Source: Saprospiraceae bacterium (GTDB lineage: Bacteria > Bacteroidota > Bacteroidia > Chitinophagales > Saprospiraceae). From it: 64,000 nucleotides of DNA. Of the stretch, positions 9,157 through 20,700 are shown piece after piece. The notes beneath the pieces are model-generated. The model did no database searches. It was given only the letters and a program-made list of their open reading frames with translations, and was not told the origin of the DNA. The stretch covers positions 62,001 to 126,000 of the forward strand of contig JAHDHQ010000007.1 in assembly GCA_020631235.1 (NCBI GenBank), read 5' to 3'. Made by a program: the position numbers and the translations under genes. How positions within the stretch are numbered: position 1 is the first letter of the stretch; every line of letters begins with the position of its first letter.

Positions 9157-9723
9157 ATGGCAAATACTTCAGACATAAAAAATGGTTTGTGTATGAACTA
9201 CAGTAACGACGTATATAAAGTCGTTGAGTTTTTACACGTAAAACCAGGGAAAGGTCCTGCGTTTGTTCGAACAAAGTTGAAAAGTTTAACAACAGGAAAA
9301 GTAGTAGACAATACTTTTCCCGCTGGTCATAAAATAGATGTTGTACGTGTAGAAAGAAAAAAATTTCAATTTCTATACAAAGACGACTCAGGATATAACT
9401 TCATGGATACAGAGACCTATGATCAAATTAACCTTCAAGAAAGTTTAATCGATAATGCTCAGTATCTTAAAGAAGGAGAAAATATTGAAGTTCTCTTTCA
9501 TGCAGACAAAAATTTACCATTAACGGTAGATTTGCCACAATATGTGCAATTGAAAATCACCTATACCGAACCAGGTGAAAAGGGAAATACAGCAAACAAT
9601 GCAACAAAACCAGCTACTGTAGAATCTGGAGGCACCGTAAAAGTTCCTTTATTTGTTAATGAAGGAGATACAATCAAAGTAGAAACAGCGACTGGTAATT
9701 ATATGGAAAGAGTAAAACTATAA
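9157..9723 (+). CDS. efp: Translation elongation factor P
   Basis: Relieves ribosome stalling at polyproline stretches. The 188-aa length and the three beta-barrel domains fit EF-P. The tip loop reads KPGKGPAFVR, with Lys32 at the position that is modified in E. coli (Lys34 there); no modification genes are visible in the window. The C-terminal domain carries the family pattern GDTIKVETATGNYMERV. Only three bases separate it from accB. The efp-accB-accC order is a widely conserved neighbourhood in bacteria. Confidence 0.96.
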   Translation: MANTSDIKNGLCMNYSNDVYKVVEFLHVKPGKGPAFVRTKLKSLTTGKVVDNTFPAGHKIDVVRVERKKFQFLYKDDSGYNFMDTETYDQINLQESLIDNAQYLKEGENIEVLFHADKNLPLTVDLPQYVQLKITYTEPGEKGNTANNATKPATVESGGTVKVPLFVNEGDTIKVETATGNYMERVKL

Positions 9724-9726
9724 AGA

Positions 9727-10221
9727 ATGACATTCAAGGAATTACAAGAATTAATCAAGTTGGTTAACAAAAGTGAGTTGACAGAATTAAAACTGAAAGA
9801 TGAAAACTACGAATTAACCTTGAGGACAAAACACTTTATAAATAAGCAAGTGGTTGCTCCAGCAGTACAAACGGTAATGGCCAATGCTCCAGCACCCGTT
9901 GCTCCTGCGGCACCTGCACCAGCACCTGCACCAGCAGCAGCTCCTGAAAAACCTGCCGCAAGTGCACCAGATACATCTAAATTGCTTGAAGTTAGATCTC
10001 CTATTGTAGGTACGTTTTATAGATCTTCTTCACCAGACAAACCACCTTATGTTAAAGTAGGGGATACTATCGAAGTAGGTTCCGTGGTTTGTATCGTAGA
10101 GGCCATGAAACTTTTTAATGAGATCGAAAGTGAAATCGGTGGAAAAATCGTACAAGTTATGGTAGAAGATGCTTCACCTGTGGAGTACGACCAAGTCCTT
10201 TACTTAGTAGAACCTGCTTAA
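9727..10221 (+). CDS. accB: Biotin carboxyl carrier protein of acetyl-CoA carboxylase
   Basis: Carries biotin between the carboxylase and transferase halves of acetyl-CoA carboxylase. Residues 1-35 form the N-terminal dimerisation region, residues ~43-84 an Ala/Pro-rich flexible linker, and residues ~86-164 the biotinyl domain with the classic EAMK motif (biotinylated Lys128) followed by LFNEIESE. It lies three bases after efp and 22 bases before the accC ATG, so it is translated as part of an operon. The 164-aa size is normal. Confidence 0.96.
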   Translation: MTFKELQELIKLVNKSELTELKLKDENYELTLRTKHFINKQVVAPAVQTVMANAPAPVAPAAPAPAPAPAAAPEKPAASAPDTSKLLEVRSPIVGTFYRSSSPDKPPYVKVGDTIEVGSVVCIVEAMKLFNEIESEIGGKIVQVMVEDASPVEYDQVLYLVEPA

Positions 10222-10243
10222 TTCATTGCCTTTAATCCCAACT

Positions 10244-11596
10244 ATGTTTTCAAAAATACTGATAGCTAATCGAGGTGAGATTGCCTTAAGAATTATAAGA
10301 ACTTGCCGAGAAATGGGCATAAGCACAGTTGCTGTTTATTCGACGGCAGATAAGGATAGTCTGCACGTGCGTTTTGCAGACGAGGCCGTTTGCATTGGTC
10401 CAGCGAGTTCAGCCGAATCCTATTTAAGCATACCTAAAATCATGGCAGCGGTGGAAATCACCAATGCGGATGCGGTACATCCTGGCTATGGCTTTTTAGC
10501 AGAGAATGCTGATTTTGCAGAGGTATGTACAGAGTATGGTGTGAAATTTATAGGACCATCAGCTGATATGATCCGTAAGATGGGAGATAAAATCACGGCT
10601 AAGGAAACAATGATTAAAGCTGGAGTCCCTGTAGTGCCAGGATCAGAAGGCTTAATTACCAATCCGGAGCAAGGTGTAAAATTGGCCGAAGAAATTGGAT
10701 TTCCAGTAATCATTAAAGCTACGGCCGGAGGCGGTGGAAAAGGAATGAGAATCGTTTGGGAAGCAGACCAATTTGTCGAGCAATGTGAATTGGCGCAAAA
10801 AGAAGCAAAAGCATCTTTTGCTAATGATGGAGTGTACGTAGAAAAATTCATTGAAGAACCGCGACATATTGAAATACAAATCATTGGAGACCAACAAGGA
10901 AAAGTAATCCACCTCTCAGAAAGAGATTGTTCGATCCAACGACGACACCAAAAATTAGTCGAGGAAGCTCCTTCTCCTTTCATGACCAAAAAATTAAGAA
11001 AGGAAATGGGTGAAGCAGCCATTAAAGCTGGATTAGCCATTAATTATGAAGGAGTAGGAACAGTAGAGTTTCTTGTCGACAAGTTCCGTAAGTTTTATTT
11101 TATGGAAATGAATACTCGTATTCAAGTCGAACATCCAGTTACAGAAGAGGTAATCGATCATGATCTGATTAAAGAACAAATAAAAGTGGCTGCAGGAATT
11201 GCTATTGAAGGAGGCAATTATGTGCCTGTCATGCATGCTATGGAGTGCCGGATTAATGCCGAAGATGTCTATAAAGATTTTAGACCTAGCCCTGGTTACA
11301 TAAGTTCTTTTCATTCAGCTAAAGGTCACGGTGTGAGAGTTGATACTCACGTGTATGCGGGATATTCCGTACCTCCATTTTATGATTCAATGATTGCTAA
11401 ATTGATTTGTAGAGCTCAGACTAGAGAAGAATGCATCAAGAAAATGAAACGTGCTTTAGATGAATTCATTATTGAAGGAATCAAAACAACGATTCCTTTT
11501 CATAAACAGCTCATGCGAGACGAAAATTTTCTTGCAGGCAATTTTAATACAGGTTTTTTAAATGATTTTGAGCTAAAAGAAGAGGAAGAAGCCTAA
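10244..11596 (+). CDS. accC: Acetyl-CoA carboxylase, biotin carboxylase subunit
   Basis: ATP-dependent carboxylation of the biotin on AccB, the first half-reaction of malonyl-CoA synthesis. The protein is 450 aa from the ATG at 10244; a TTG 18 bases upstream in frame would add only a non-conserved MPLIPT prefix. The N-terminus [16 protein letters not shown], the [10 protein letters not shown] segment, the glycine-rich ATP-grasp loop GGGGKGMR and the active-site stretch [17 protein letters not shown] are all present. The carboxyltransferase genes accA and accD are not in the window. Confidence 0.96.
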   Translation: MFSKILIANRGEIALRIIRTCREMGISTVAVYSTADKDSLHVRFADEAVCIGPASSAESYLSIPKIMAAVEITNADAVHPGYGFLAENADFAEVCTEYGVKFIGPSADMIRKMGDKITAKETMIKAGVPVVPGSEGLITNPEQGVKLAEEIGFPVIIKATAGGGGKGMRIVWEADQFVEQCELAQKEAKASFANDGVYVEKFIEEPRHIEIQIIGDQQGKVIHLSERDCSIQRRHQKLVEEAPSPFMTKKLRKEMGEAAIKAGLAINYEGVGTVEFLVDKFRKFYFMEMNTRIQVEHPVTEEVIDHDLIKEQIKVAAGIAIEGGNYVPVMHAMECRINAEDVYKDFRPSPGYISSFHSAKGHGVRVDTHVYAGYSVPPFYDSMIAKLICRAQTREECIKKMKRALDEFIIEGIKTTIPFHKQLMRDENFLAGNFNTGFLNDFELKEEEEA

Positions 11597-11613
11597 ATAT
11601 CCGTTATAAAAAT

Positions 11614-13425
11614 ATGAAAGCTTCTTTTTGGACTTTACTATCCAAAATCAAACCCTACCAAAAGGTGGTTTTACTCAGTATTTTATTTCTAATACTTGAG
11701 TCTATATTTGCATTAATTAGTATTCCAGTACTTATTCCATTTTTTGAACTACTATTTGGAGCGGATGTAAGTATTATCGAACAGCCAGCCGCAAATGCAG
11801 GACTTGTAGAACAAGTAAAATTTAAATTTTCTGAACTCGTTTTAAGCCATTCAAAACAGAAAACATTATTGTTCCTTTGTCTATTTATTGCTGCTGTTTT
11901 TTTTCTAAAAAACCTATTTCGATATTCGGCTTTATATTGCTTGGCAGGTATTAGAAATGGGGTAGTGGCTGATATACGATCAAGTCTTTTTGATAAATAT
12001 TTAAGTTTACCCATTGATTATTTCCAAGAAGAAAAGAAGGGGGATTTATTGACCCGAATGAGTTCGGATGTACAAGAAGTAGAAACTAGCATTTTGCAAT
12101 TTTTAGTAGTCACTTTTCAATCACCATTGATGGTGGTTGGCTGCATTAGTTACATGTTGTATATAAATGTAAAATTGACCCTTTTTGTATTTGTCTTAAT
12201 CGTTTTTACCGGTGTGATTATTGGATCAATTAGCCGTACATTAAAGCGAGATTCTAAAGCAGTCCAGAATGACTTAGGAGCATTAAATGCAGTTTTAGAA
12301 GAATCGATATCGGGTATGCCGGTCATACAATCTTACAACGCATATGCTTATTGGCAACAACGATTTAATCAAATCAACCAACAATTCAGAACAAAGATAA
12401 ACGCACTGGTTCGAAGAAAAGATTTGTCTTCTCCATTGTCTGAATTTTTGGGTATTTGTGTAGTGGCAACCTTATTATATTATGGAGCATTTTTAGTCTT
12501 TGAAGGAAAAATGACCTCAGCAGTGTTTTTCTCTTTTATTTTTGCATTTTATCAAGTCATTGCGCCCACAAAATCTTTTTCTAATGCCTACTATAGCATT
12601 CAAAAGGGTTTAGGAGCCTTGGAAAGGATACATCAAGTAATGGATAAACCCGGAGCAACTACTTCCCTGGATCACTCTACGGATACTTTTAGCTTTGATT
12701 CCTCAATCGAGATTAAAAACTTAAGTTTTAGTTATAATGATGGAGAAAATGTCTTATCCAATATTAATATGACCATTCCTAAAGGTAAAAAAGTTGCGTT
12801 TGTAGGTGCTTCTGGCTCTGGAAAGTCGACTATGATGAAGTTGTTGCTCAAATTTTATCAGCAATACACCGGAGAGATCATTGTGGATGGGAAGGCATTG
12901 AAAAATATAGATACAGAAGCATGGAGAGCAAAGCTGGCTTATGTGACCCAAGATGCATTTCTTTACCACGAAAGTATCCAAGAAAACATATTATTTGGCC
13001 GCAGCAATCACACTAAAAGTGAGATTCTAAATGCTTCCAATAAAGCTTATGCAGACAACTTTATAAAAAATTTAGATCGTAAATATGATACAGTGGTAGG
13101 CGAACAAGGTTCAAGATTGTCAGGAGGTGAAAAACAACGAATATCCATAGCTCGAGCTTTGCTTTCTAATCCTAGCATTATTTTTTTAGACGAACCAACA
13201 TCTGCTTTGGACCCAGAATCAGAAAAGATCGTGAATGAAGCTTTAGAAGAAGCCACTCAAAATAGGACAGCTATCATTGTGGCTCATAGACTGAGTACTA
13301 TCAAGGATGCAGATATTATTTATGTTTTTGATCAAGGAAAAGTAGTGGAAAAAGGTAATCACCAAAGCTTGTCTAAACAAAATGGTATCTATAAAAAGTA
13401 TATAGAAATACAAAATGTAGTCTGA
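11614..13425 (+). CDS. ABC exporter (MsbA/lipid-type half transporter, TMD-NBD)
   Basis: 603-aa half transporter expected to work as a homodimer in the inner membrane. Residues 1-340 contain six membrane helices of the type I exporter fold. The nucleotide-binding domain has Walker A GASGSGKST (residues 398-406), the Q-loop segment YVTQDAFLY, signature LSGGEKQR (from residue 502), Walker B IIFLDEPTSALD and the H-loop VAHRLST. The architecture resembles MsbA, which flips lipid A precursors, but a peptide or other lipid substrate cannot be excluded. It lies 17 bases after accC and overlaps the next gene by one base (TGATG). Confidence 0.9.
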   Translation: MKASFWTLLSKIKPYQKVVLLSILFLILESIFALISIPVLIPFFELLFGADVSIIEQPAANAGLVEQVKFKFSELVLSHSKQKTLLFLCLFIAAVFFLKNLFRYSALYCLAGIRNGVVADIRSSLFDKYLSLPIDYFQEEKKGDLLTRMSSDVQEVETSILQFLVVTFQSPLMVVGCISYMLYINVKLTLFVFVLIVFTGVIIGSISRTLKRDSKAVQNDLGALNAVLEESISGMPVIQSYNAYAYWQQRFNQINQQFRTKINALVRRKDLSSPLSEFLGICVVATLLYYGAFLVFEGKMTSAVFFSFIFAFYQVIAPTKSFSNAYYSIQKGLGALERIHQVMDKPGATTSLDHSTDTFSFDSSIEIKNLSFSYNDGENVLSNINMTIPKGKKVAFVGASGSGKSTMMKLLLKFYQQYTGEIIVDGKALKNIDTEAWRAKLAYVTQDAFLYHESIQENILFGRSNHTKSEILNASNKAYADNFIKNLDRKYDTVVGEQGSRLSGGEKQRISIARALLSNPSIIFLDEPTSALDPESEKIVNEALEEATQNRTAIIVAHRLSTIKDADIIYVFDQGKVVEKGNHQSLSKQNGIYKKYIEIQNVV

Positions 13426-14513
13426 TGCAAAAATGGTTTTACGTATGGTTCTTAATTTCTTCTTTTGCACTTAATGCGCAAGTACCCTTACTCACCCTGG
13501 ATTACCGATCTCTGGAAGATTCTGTCAAGATTGCAAGGGTCTACAAACCACAAAAAATCCATCAAGGGGACAGTGAATCTCTAGATTATGACTTCAGTCA
13601 AACCAAATACGGTTGCACGCAAGCACTACATATAGAAACAAAAGACGATGAACTTTTTATGAGTGCCGAATATTTTAGCACCCACCAAAAAGAAATTAAA
13701 GGGAAAACTCATTTTATTCATGAATGGACTTTCGATTATATTTTTGGAATAAACAAACCCATTCAATGCACGTTTATTCAGCCACTTTCTTACCTTAATT
13801 TTCCGGCTAAAGAAGGTCAAGGCTATGATGCAAAAGTGGAAGCAAGCATTTTTTTGCAAAGAGACGAAGCCTCAGGTTTGTTTTTAGATATCATGGAAGA
13901 GTTTAAACTGGATAGTGCCGAATTCTATTTAGCAACGGATGTTAACATTGAAGTCGATATCCAGCAAAAAGTCCTTTTTCATTATGGCGAACGATTAGCT
14001 TATCCTGTCATATCGAACTTTGTGTTTTCCTTAGTCAAGGTAAAGAACGCTAGTAATAATCAATTGATTGATGTATCAATGTACAACAAGCAAAATACTA
14101 AAGGAGAGCAAATAACATATGTAAATATATTTAATTCGTACAAAGGTATTTGGCTGGCCAGCATCTGCAAGTATCGGCAAGAAGTAGCACATGTAGATCT
14201 CATTAGTCAGGCAAATATTCCCTTTAGTAAGCGGCCATGCAAAGAGCTAGATAAGACCATCCAAGTGTATCCCAATCCTACTTTTGGCCAAATGAAATTG
14301 TACTCTAATTTGGATCAATCTGGGGTCTATTTTTTCGAATTGTATAGCATCATAGGACAACGGATATGGAGAACCGAAATACAACTGGAAAAAGGCATTG
14401 AAGTAAATGAAATAGTAATCCCTAATCCCCGAAAAGGTACCTACTTATATTCTGTGAGAAACCCAGCAGGAGATCGACTCTTTACGAGAAGACTGAATAT
14501 TCTCGAATTTTAA
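13425..14513 (+). CDS. Secreted protein with T9SS type A sorting domain
   Basis: 362-aa protein of unknown function. A signal peptide covers residues 1-19 (ending FALNAQ). The middle ~250 residues match no family I recognise; they look beta-rich and mention-worthy only for two isolated cysteines. The last ~80 residues form a T9SS type A sorting domain (VYPNPTFGQMKLYS, VYFFELYSIIGQRIW, KGTYLYSVRN). Its start codon overlaps the stop of the ABC exporter gene as TGATG, so translation of the two is probably coupled. Confidence 0.75.
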   Translation: MQKWFYVWFLISSFALNAQVPLLTLDYRSLEDSVKIARVYKPQKIHQGDSESLDYDFSQTKYGCTQALHIETKDDELFMSAEYFSTHQKEIKGKTHFIHEWTFDYIFGINKPIQCTFIQPLSYLNFPAKEGQGYDAKVEASIFLQRDEASGLFLDIMEEFKLDSAEFYLATDVNIEVDIQQKVLFHYGERLAYPVISNFVFSLVKVKNASNNQLIDVSMYNKQNTKGEQITYVNIFNSYKGIWLASICKYRQEVAHVDLISQANIPFSKRPCKELDKTIQVYPNPTFGQMKLYSNLDQSGVYFFELYSIIGQRIWRTEIQLEKGIEVNEIVIPNPRKGTYLYSVRNPAGDRLFTRRLNILEF

Positions 14514-14567
14514 ATGTTAAAAGTAAAAATAAGCATCTATATATATTATATATATTAATAATATGTA

Positions 14568-14575
14568 TATTTTTG
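14568..14575 (+). promoter_or_regulatory. Weak candidate -7 element in the leader region of the giant gene
   Basis: TATTTTTG fits TAnnTTTG, but it lies within a very AT-rich stretch (14531-14575, mostly alternating TA), where such matches arise by chance. The 279-base gap from 14514 to 14792 also contains an 8-base inverted repeat (14603-14610 with 14620-14627) without a T-tract. Nothing else is recognised in this gap. Confidence 0.25.
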
Positions 14576-14792
14576 TTCAATTGATTAATTGGCTTTTGCC
14601 CTCAATTTTCTTTTCCTGAGAAAATTGGACCTTAATTTGATTTACTTCAAAGAATATGCTGTTTAGTTCAGTATATACTTTTTCAACGCTACACCCAGTG
14701 CAAAATATTGGGTATCAGTTTTATAAATCCAACCTGTAACGACCATTTTTTTTTGGTTGAACCTAAATTTTTATTTGTTAAAAAATTGCATC

Positions 14793-17700
14793 ATGAGACG
14801 CATGTTTTCAATGCTAGGTTGTTTGGTGGCTTTGTTCTTTATTACACCAATGTTTGCAGGAGTAGATTTTTCGGGCACCGATGGGTGTGAGGATCCAAGT
14901 ATGGTTGTGCATTTTGATTTAAATGCGTGTGATGCTGTCATTGGCTTGACTAATGAGGACTATTCTGAAATGCAAGCCGCTTATCCTGAAACCACAAAGT
15001 GTGGTTATTTTCAAGCAGAAGGAGGACATTTATACAGAGAAAATCCAACGATAAATACCCATTCGTGTACTCCTGGACTAAATGGAACTGAAGCCATGTG
15101 TGTCAGTTCTTTGGATGATTGTGACTTTGTCCCATATCACGAAAAAGCGGTAAGGTTTGATATTACACTAACACCAAAAGATGGTGAAATAGTCAATTTA
15201 AGTGGTTTAGAGTTTTATGAGAAAGCACCCGAAATGTTTGAATGGGTGGATGGAGCTTCGGGTCCTAATAACTATCCACAACGTTATGGTGTGCGGATAA
15301 CTATTGATTCAGTACAAATTTATAGAAGAGAAGATATTAAGACGGGTAGAGATTGGAATTTAGAGTCTTTCGATTTTTCTACTAATCCTAATTTTTCAGT
15401 AACTAGCAAAACAACTTTCCATTTTGAATTGCTGCCGTATTGTACTTTTGACAATGACTCACCAGTTAATGCTTGGGATGTAGAAGACATAAAAATTACT
15501 TCATGCTGTAACTCCTGCCATGCGGAGTCAAGTACGATAAGCACTGAAGATGACACTAATATTTGTATTAACAATCAAAACCCTGCAGGTTTATCGATCA
15601 ATGTGCTAGGTGGTTTTGGCGAGGATAGTGATTTTTTATTGGTTGATGATTTAGGTAATATTATCGATATAGAGAATGCTAGCCCCATTAGTTTTAATGC
15701 TGGACAATCCTCTGTGACTAGTGTTTACTTTGTACAATATGATGATGACTTCGAACCATTACAAGTAGGAGATAACATCTTTGAAGAATATGGTTGTTTT
15801 AGACTTTCTAATCCTATAGATGTAAATATCTTTTGGTTAAATACACCGCAAATCTATACCAATAGTAATACTACTTTCTGCACCAGTCAAGTTGGAGATT
15901 ATGTAGTCGAAATTGAAAATAACGCACAAACTGATTTCAACGAAGCTTATGTAATAACAGATGACAATGGATTGATACTATCCATTGATACTAATCCATC
16001 TCAAGATTTAACGGGATACGGACTGGGCTCTTATCATATATATTATGTGCTCTTTGATGATTTGACAGGTTTATCGATAGGGAATAATATTTTTAATTTG
16101 TTAGGTTGTTTTGATATTTCTAATTCTGTTGAGATAACTGTAAAAGAACTCCTTCCTTCTACCATTAATATAGATGCGTTTGCTTTTTGCCAAGGTCAAA
16201 ACAATGCATTAAACGTTTTTTCCAATGGTGGATCAAATGCTGAAAATGTTTTTATAATACTTAATGATTCAGGAACTATAGTCCATATAAGCAATGTTTC
16301 AAGTATAGATATTAGTCATCTGATGGCCGGTAATTATCAGGTGTTCGAAGTTTTATTTGAAGATTTACAAGGTCTTTCAGTGGGTAGTCAACTTAATGAG
16401 TTAGATGGATGTTATGTGATATCTAATAGTCAGACATTCGAGATTACAGCACCTAATGCTGGAGTCATCACAACTGAGGATCCTACAGAATATTGCTCTA
16501 CTGAAGAAGAAGCGACCATCCAAGTAAATTTAGATGGTAGTACGGCGAATAATAATGTCTTTGTACTCACAAATATCCAAGGAGAAATCTTGTTTTTGTC
16601 TGTGGATGGCTCAATACCTTTGGATTTATTAGCAGGTGTAGCGAATTATCAAATTTGGAATATTGCTTATGATGGTGCTATCACTGGTCTCGACATTGGA
16701 CAAAACCTAAATGATATCATTGCATGTTTCGATCTGTCAGTGCCCATTAATATTTTTATAGATTGCGTAGATGGAGGTGTTATTTCTACGGACGACGAAA
16801 CGAATATTTGTTTAAGTGATGATACGGTCAGCTTTACGATTGATACTCAAAATAGCAAGGGTAGTACACAAAATTTTGTCATCACGGATATCATGGGCAA
16901 TGTCGTATTTACCAGTAATGATCAAGCTTTTGATTATGTATTAACGGGTTCAGGCACTCAATATGAAATTTGGAATGTAAGTTATGGAGATAATGAAGAA
17001 GTACTAGCAATCGGAGATCATATCGATGATTTGTCAGGTTGTTTTGATACATCTAACGCTTTACCATTTACTGTAAAGTGTGTCAATGGCGGTCTCATTA
17101 GTACAGAGAGCTCTACTGAACTGTGTAGTACAGATGGGGATGCAATCATAGATATAAATGTCACCGAGACCAAAGGTGAAAATGGAGAGATTCTACTCGT
17201 TGACTCATCAGGGGAAATCGTGACAGTCACTGATGATTATTCACTTTTGATACCTACCACTGGATCAGGGACCGCGTATACTATATATCATGTCAGTTAT
17301 ACGGAAGAAACAAGTGGTATCAACGAAGGCAATAATCTGGAAGAATTAGATGGCTGCTTTGATTTATCAAATGGCATAGACATAAATATTCATTGCGTAG
17401 AAGGAGGTATGATAAGCACCGAAAGTCCTACTGAATGGTGTAGTGCTGACTTAAATGCAAATTTCACAATCGACCTCAATGATCAAAAAGGCGACAACCA
17501 GCAATTTGTAATTGCTGACGCTGATGGAAATATCATAAGTATTCATGACCAATCCACGTTCGATCTTGCACTCACAGGCTCTGGCACATACGATATCATT
17601 AGTGTCTCTTATGCAGATGGTGTTAATGGTTTGATTGAAGGTGGAAATGTACAAGACGTAGAAGGATGTTTTGATTGGTCCAATGTCATCCCAGTTACGG

Positions 17701-20700
17701 TTGATTGCGTGGAAGGTGGACATATTTCTACAGATCAAAACACGGTCATTTGCTCAACGGAAGAATATATTGATTTAGATATAGCCTTAACTGGTTCTAA
17801 AGGCGATGAACAATTATTTATCGTAACAGATGAAACAGGAGAGATTGTTTATCAATCAAATACCGAAAATATAGCCTTTGCACTTACGGGCTCAGGCACC
17901 TATTATGATGTTTGGAGTGTTTCCTACACTGAAGAGACTACAGGACTTTCGAATGGTAACAATATAGTAGACGCAAATGGATGTTTTGATTTGTCTAATC
18001 CAATATCAATCGAAGTGCTGCAGGTTAATGGAGGCACCATAAGTACAGACAGTCCTACTGTGATTTGTTCAGCAAGTGCCACAGCTCAGTTTGACATCAT
18101 GTTGGACGGCAGTATAGGTGAGGAAGCTGTATTTGTTGTAAATGATGCATCCGGTAATATCATACATTTAGATAATGATAACAGTTTAGATGTTAGCACA
18201 GATGGAACTCACGCTACATATAGTATTTGGAGTGTTGCTTATGTTGGTAATGTAGAAGGTTTATCTGTAGGTCAGCCTGTAGACGAGCTGGCAGGATGTT
18301 TTGATGTTTCTAATGCTATTACTTTTGAAGTAATTAGTGCGGAAGGAGGACAAATAAGTACTGCGAGTTCTACATCAATTTGTAGTAATGATGATGCAGC
18401 GAATATAGAGCTAAGTTTGATCAATGATATAGGCGCAGAACAAACGTTTATTTTGACGAATGAAGCAGGAGAAATAGTTTCTGTACATACCGATGAGATC
18501 ATTGATGTTTCAAATTTAGGAGCCGGAAATTATCAAATTTGGAATATTTCATATTATGGGGATACAACGGGAATTATGCCAGGGGCATATGTTTCAAGCC
18601 TTACAGGCTGTTACGATCTTTCTAATCCGATCAGTATAAGTGTATTTGAGGTCGATGGTGGATCGATCAGTACCTTGGATCCTACAAGTATTTGTTCGAC
18701 AGAAGATTACATTTCGCTGGATGTTAACTTAGTCGGTGCACTAGGATTACACCAACATCTAGTGGTAATAGATGAAAATGGAACCATTGTTCATGTAGAC
18801 AACGATAATGCCTTAGGCTTTAATTTAATAGAAGGGATCACTCAATATGAGATTGTAAACATAGCTAGCACAGATGATATTCAAGGGGTAGCTATTGGTT
18901 TACAGATCGATGATTTAACTGGCTGTTACGATCAGTCAAATACTCTATCGATTAGAGTGGATTGTGTCAGTGGAGGAAGCCTTAGTACTCAAGATAATAC
19001 CACATTCTGCGGGATAAGTGGTGACATGGTCATCGAGCTGGACTTAGTGGGTAATAAAGGTGACCAAACTGCCTATTTAATTACAGATGCAAACGGAACA
19101 ATACTATCGATAAGTGATGATGCACAAGTTTTTGTCGGTATTCCTGAGCTAGCCGATGGAATTTCATTATGGAGTATCAGTTATGCGGATGGTACTTCGA
19201 TCAATGTAGGTGACCAGTTACAGCACTTATCAAATTGTTATGATTTATCGAATAGCATAGAGTTAAGTCTTTATGATATAGCTGAAGCCACTATTACTAC
19301 TGATAGCCCGACGGTTTTCTGTGAGGATAACTTTGGTGTAGTGAGTGTGGATATCCAATCTTCTTCTGCTAGCAGTGTTTTTGTAGTGGTAGATAATGCT
19401 AATGAAATACATTTGATTAGCGATTCGCCAGAGGTAGATTTGTCCAGTTTGAATCCAGATAATTATACCATTTATCAAATCAGCTATGATGGAATTTTGT
19501 CAGGTTTATCCCTGGGAGCAAATCTAAATAATGTAGAAGGCTGTTTGGCTCTTTCTAATGGTATTTCTGTAAAAGCATCTGAATTAGATGCAGGTAAATT
19601 ATTACTAGAAAATGGTGAAGTTGCAGTCAGTGTATGCGTAGGTGATTGTGATAGTGACTTGATACACATTAATCTTACGGGAAATCATGCTGCAGAAGGA
19701 GTTTGGTTTATAACAGATGCTGATGGAATAATTACATCTTTAGCTGTGGAGCCTCCATTTGATTTTGAAAATTCGACTATAGGTACATGTATGGTTTGGT
19801 ATATGGCCTACGAGTCAGGATTAACTGGTTTGGCTGTTGGTAACCATATTTTCGATTTCGAAGGATGTTATGATTTAACAAACAGCATCACTATCACAAA
19901 GTATGGATTGGGACTTGATGGGAATTCATATGCACATGTTGATTTTGACGATTGTCATTCTCATCCAGATAGTTTGACCAATGTTGATTATAGTGAGTTC
20001 GTCGCAGAAATTTATAACGAAGAAGACTGTGCCAACATTGATTTAGTAGGCGGGTTTGTATATCGAAACAACCCAGAAGTTAATAAGCACTCTTGTACCC
20101 CAGGAGTAGACGATAGTCCTGCCATGTGTGTAAGTTCATCTAATGATTGCACTTATGAAGCAGATAGTGATTACGCTATTCGTTTCAGTGTAGAACTGAC
20201 ACCAGGTCTGAGCGGGACAGCATTGCTTTCAAGCCTCAGCTTTTATGAAAGTGCACCTGAAACTTTTGATTGGATTAACGGAGCAGACGGTATCAATAAT
20301 TACCCGACAAAATATGGTATTAGAATCAGTATAGACGGTACCGAGATTTATCGAGAAGATGAAATTCCTACAACGCACGATTATACCTTAGAAAGCTTTG
20401 ACTTTAATGGAATAGCTGCTTTCGAAGTAAATCAGACAAGCATATTTGATGTAGAGTTATTAGCGTATTGCAATACGGAAAATGGAGGCCCAGTTTCAGT
20501 GTGGGATATTGATAATCTTCATATTTCATCTGCGTGTAATAGTAAATTATATGCAGGTGACTGGGATATGGATCAAGGTGATGAAATAGAACTCTGTCTA
20601 GCTGATGAAATATCAGATATTATAACGTTTAACACCACGCATGGTCCATTTGACTATCAATATATCGTAACCAATGCGCAAGGTGGTATCATATTTATGG

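Noticed and set aside
10226-10243. TTG start of accC at 10226
   Set aside because: It adds six non-conserved residues; the conserved N-terminus starts at the ATG at 10244.
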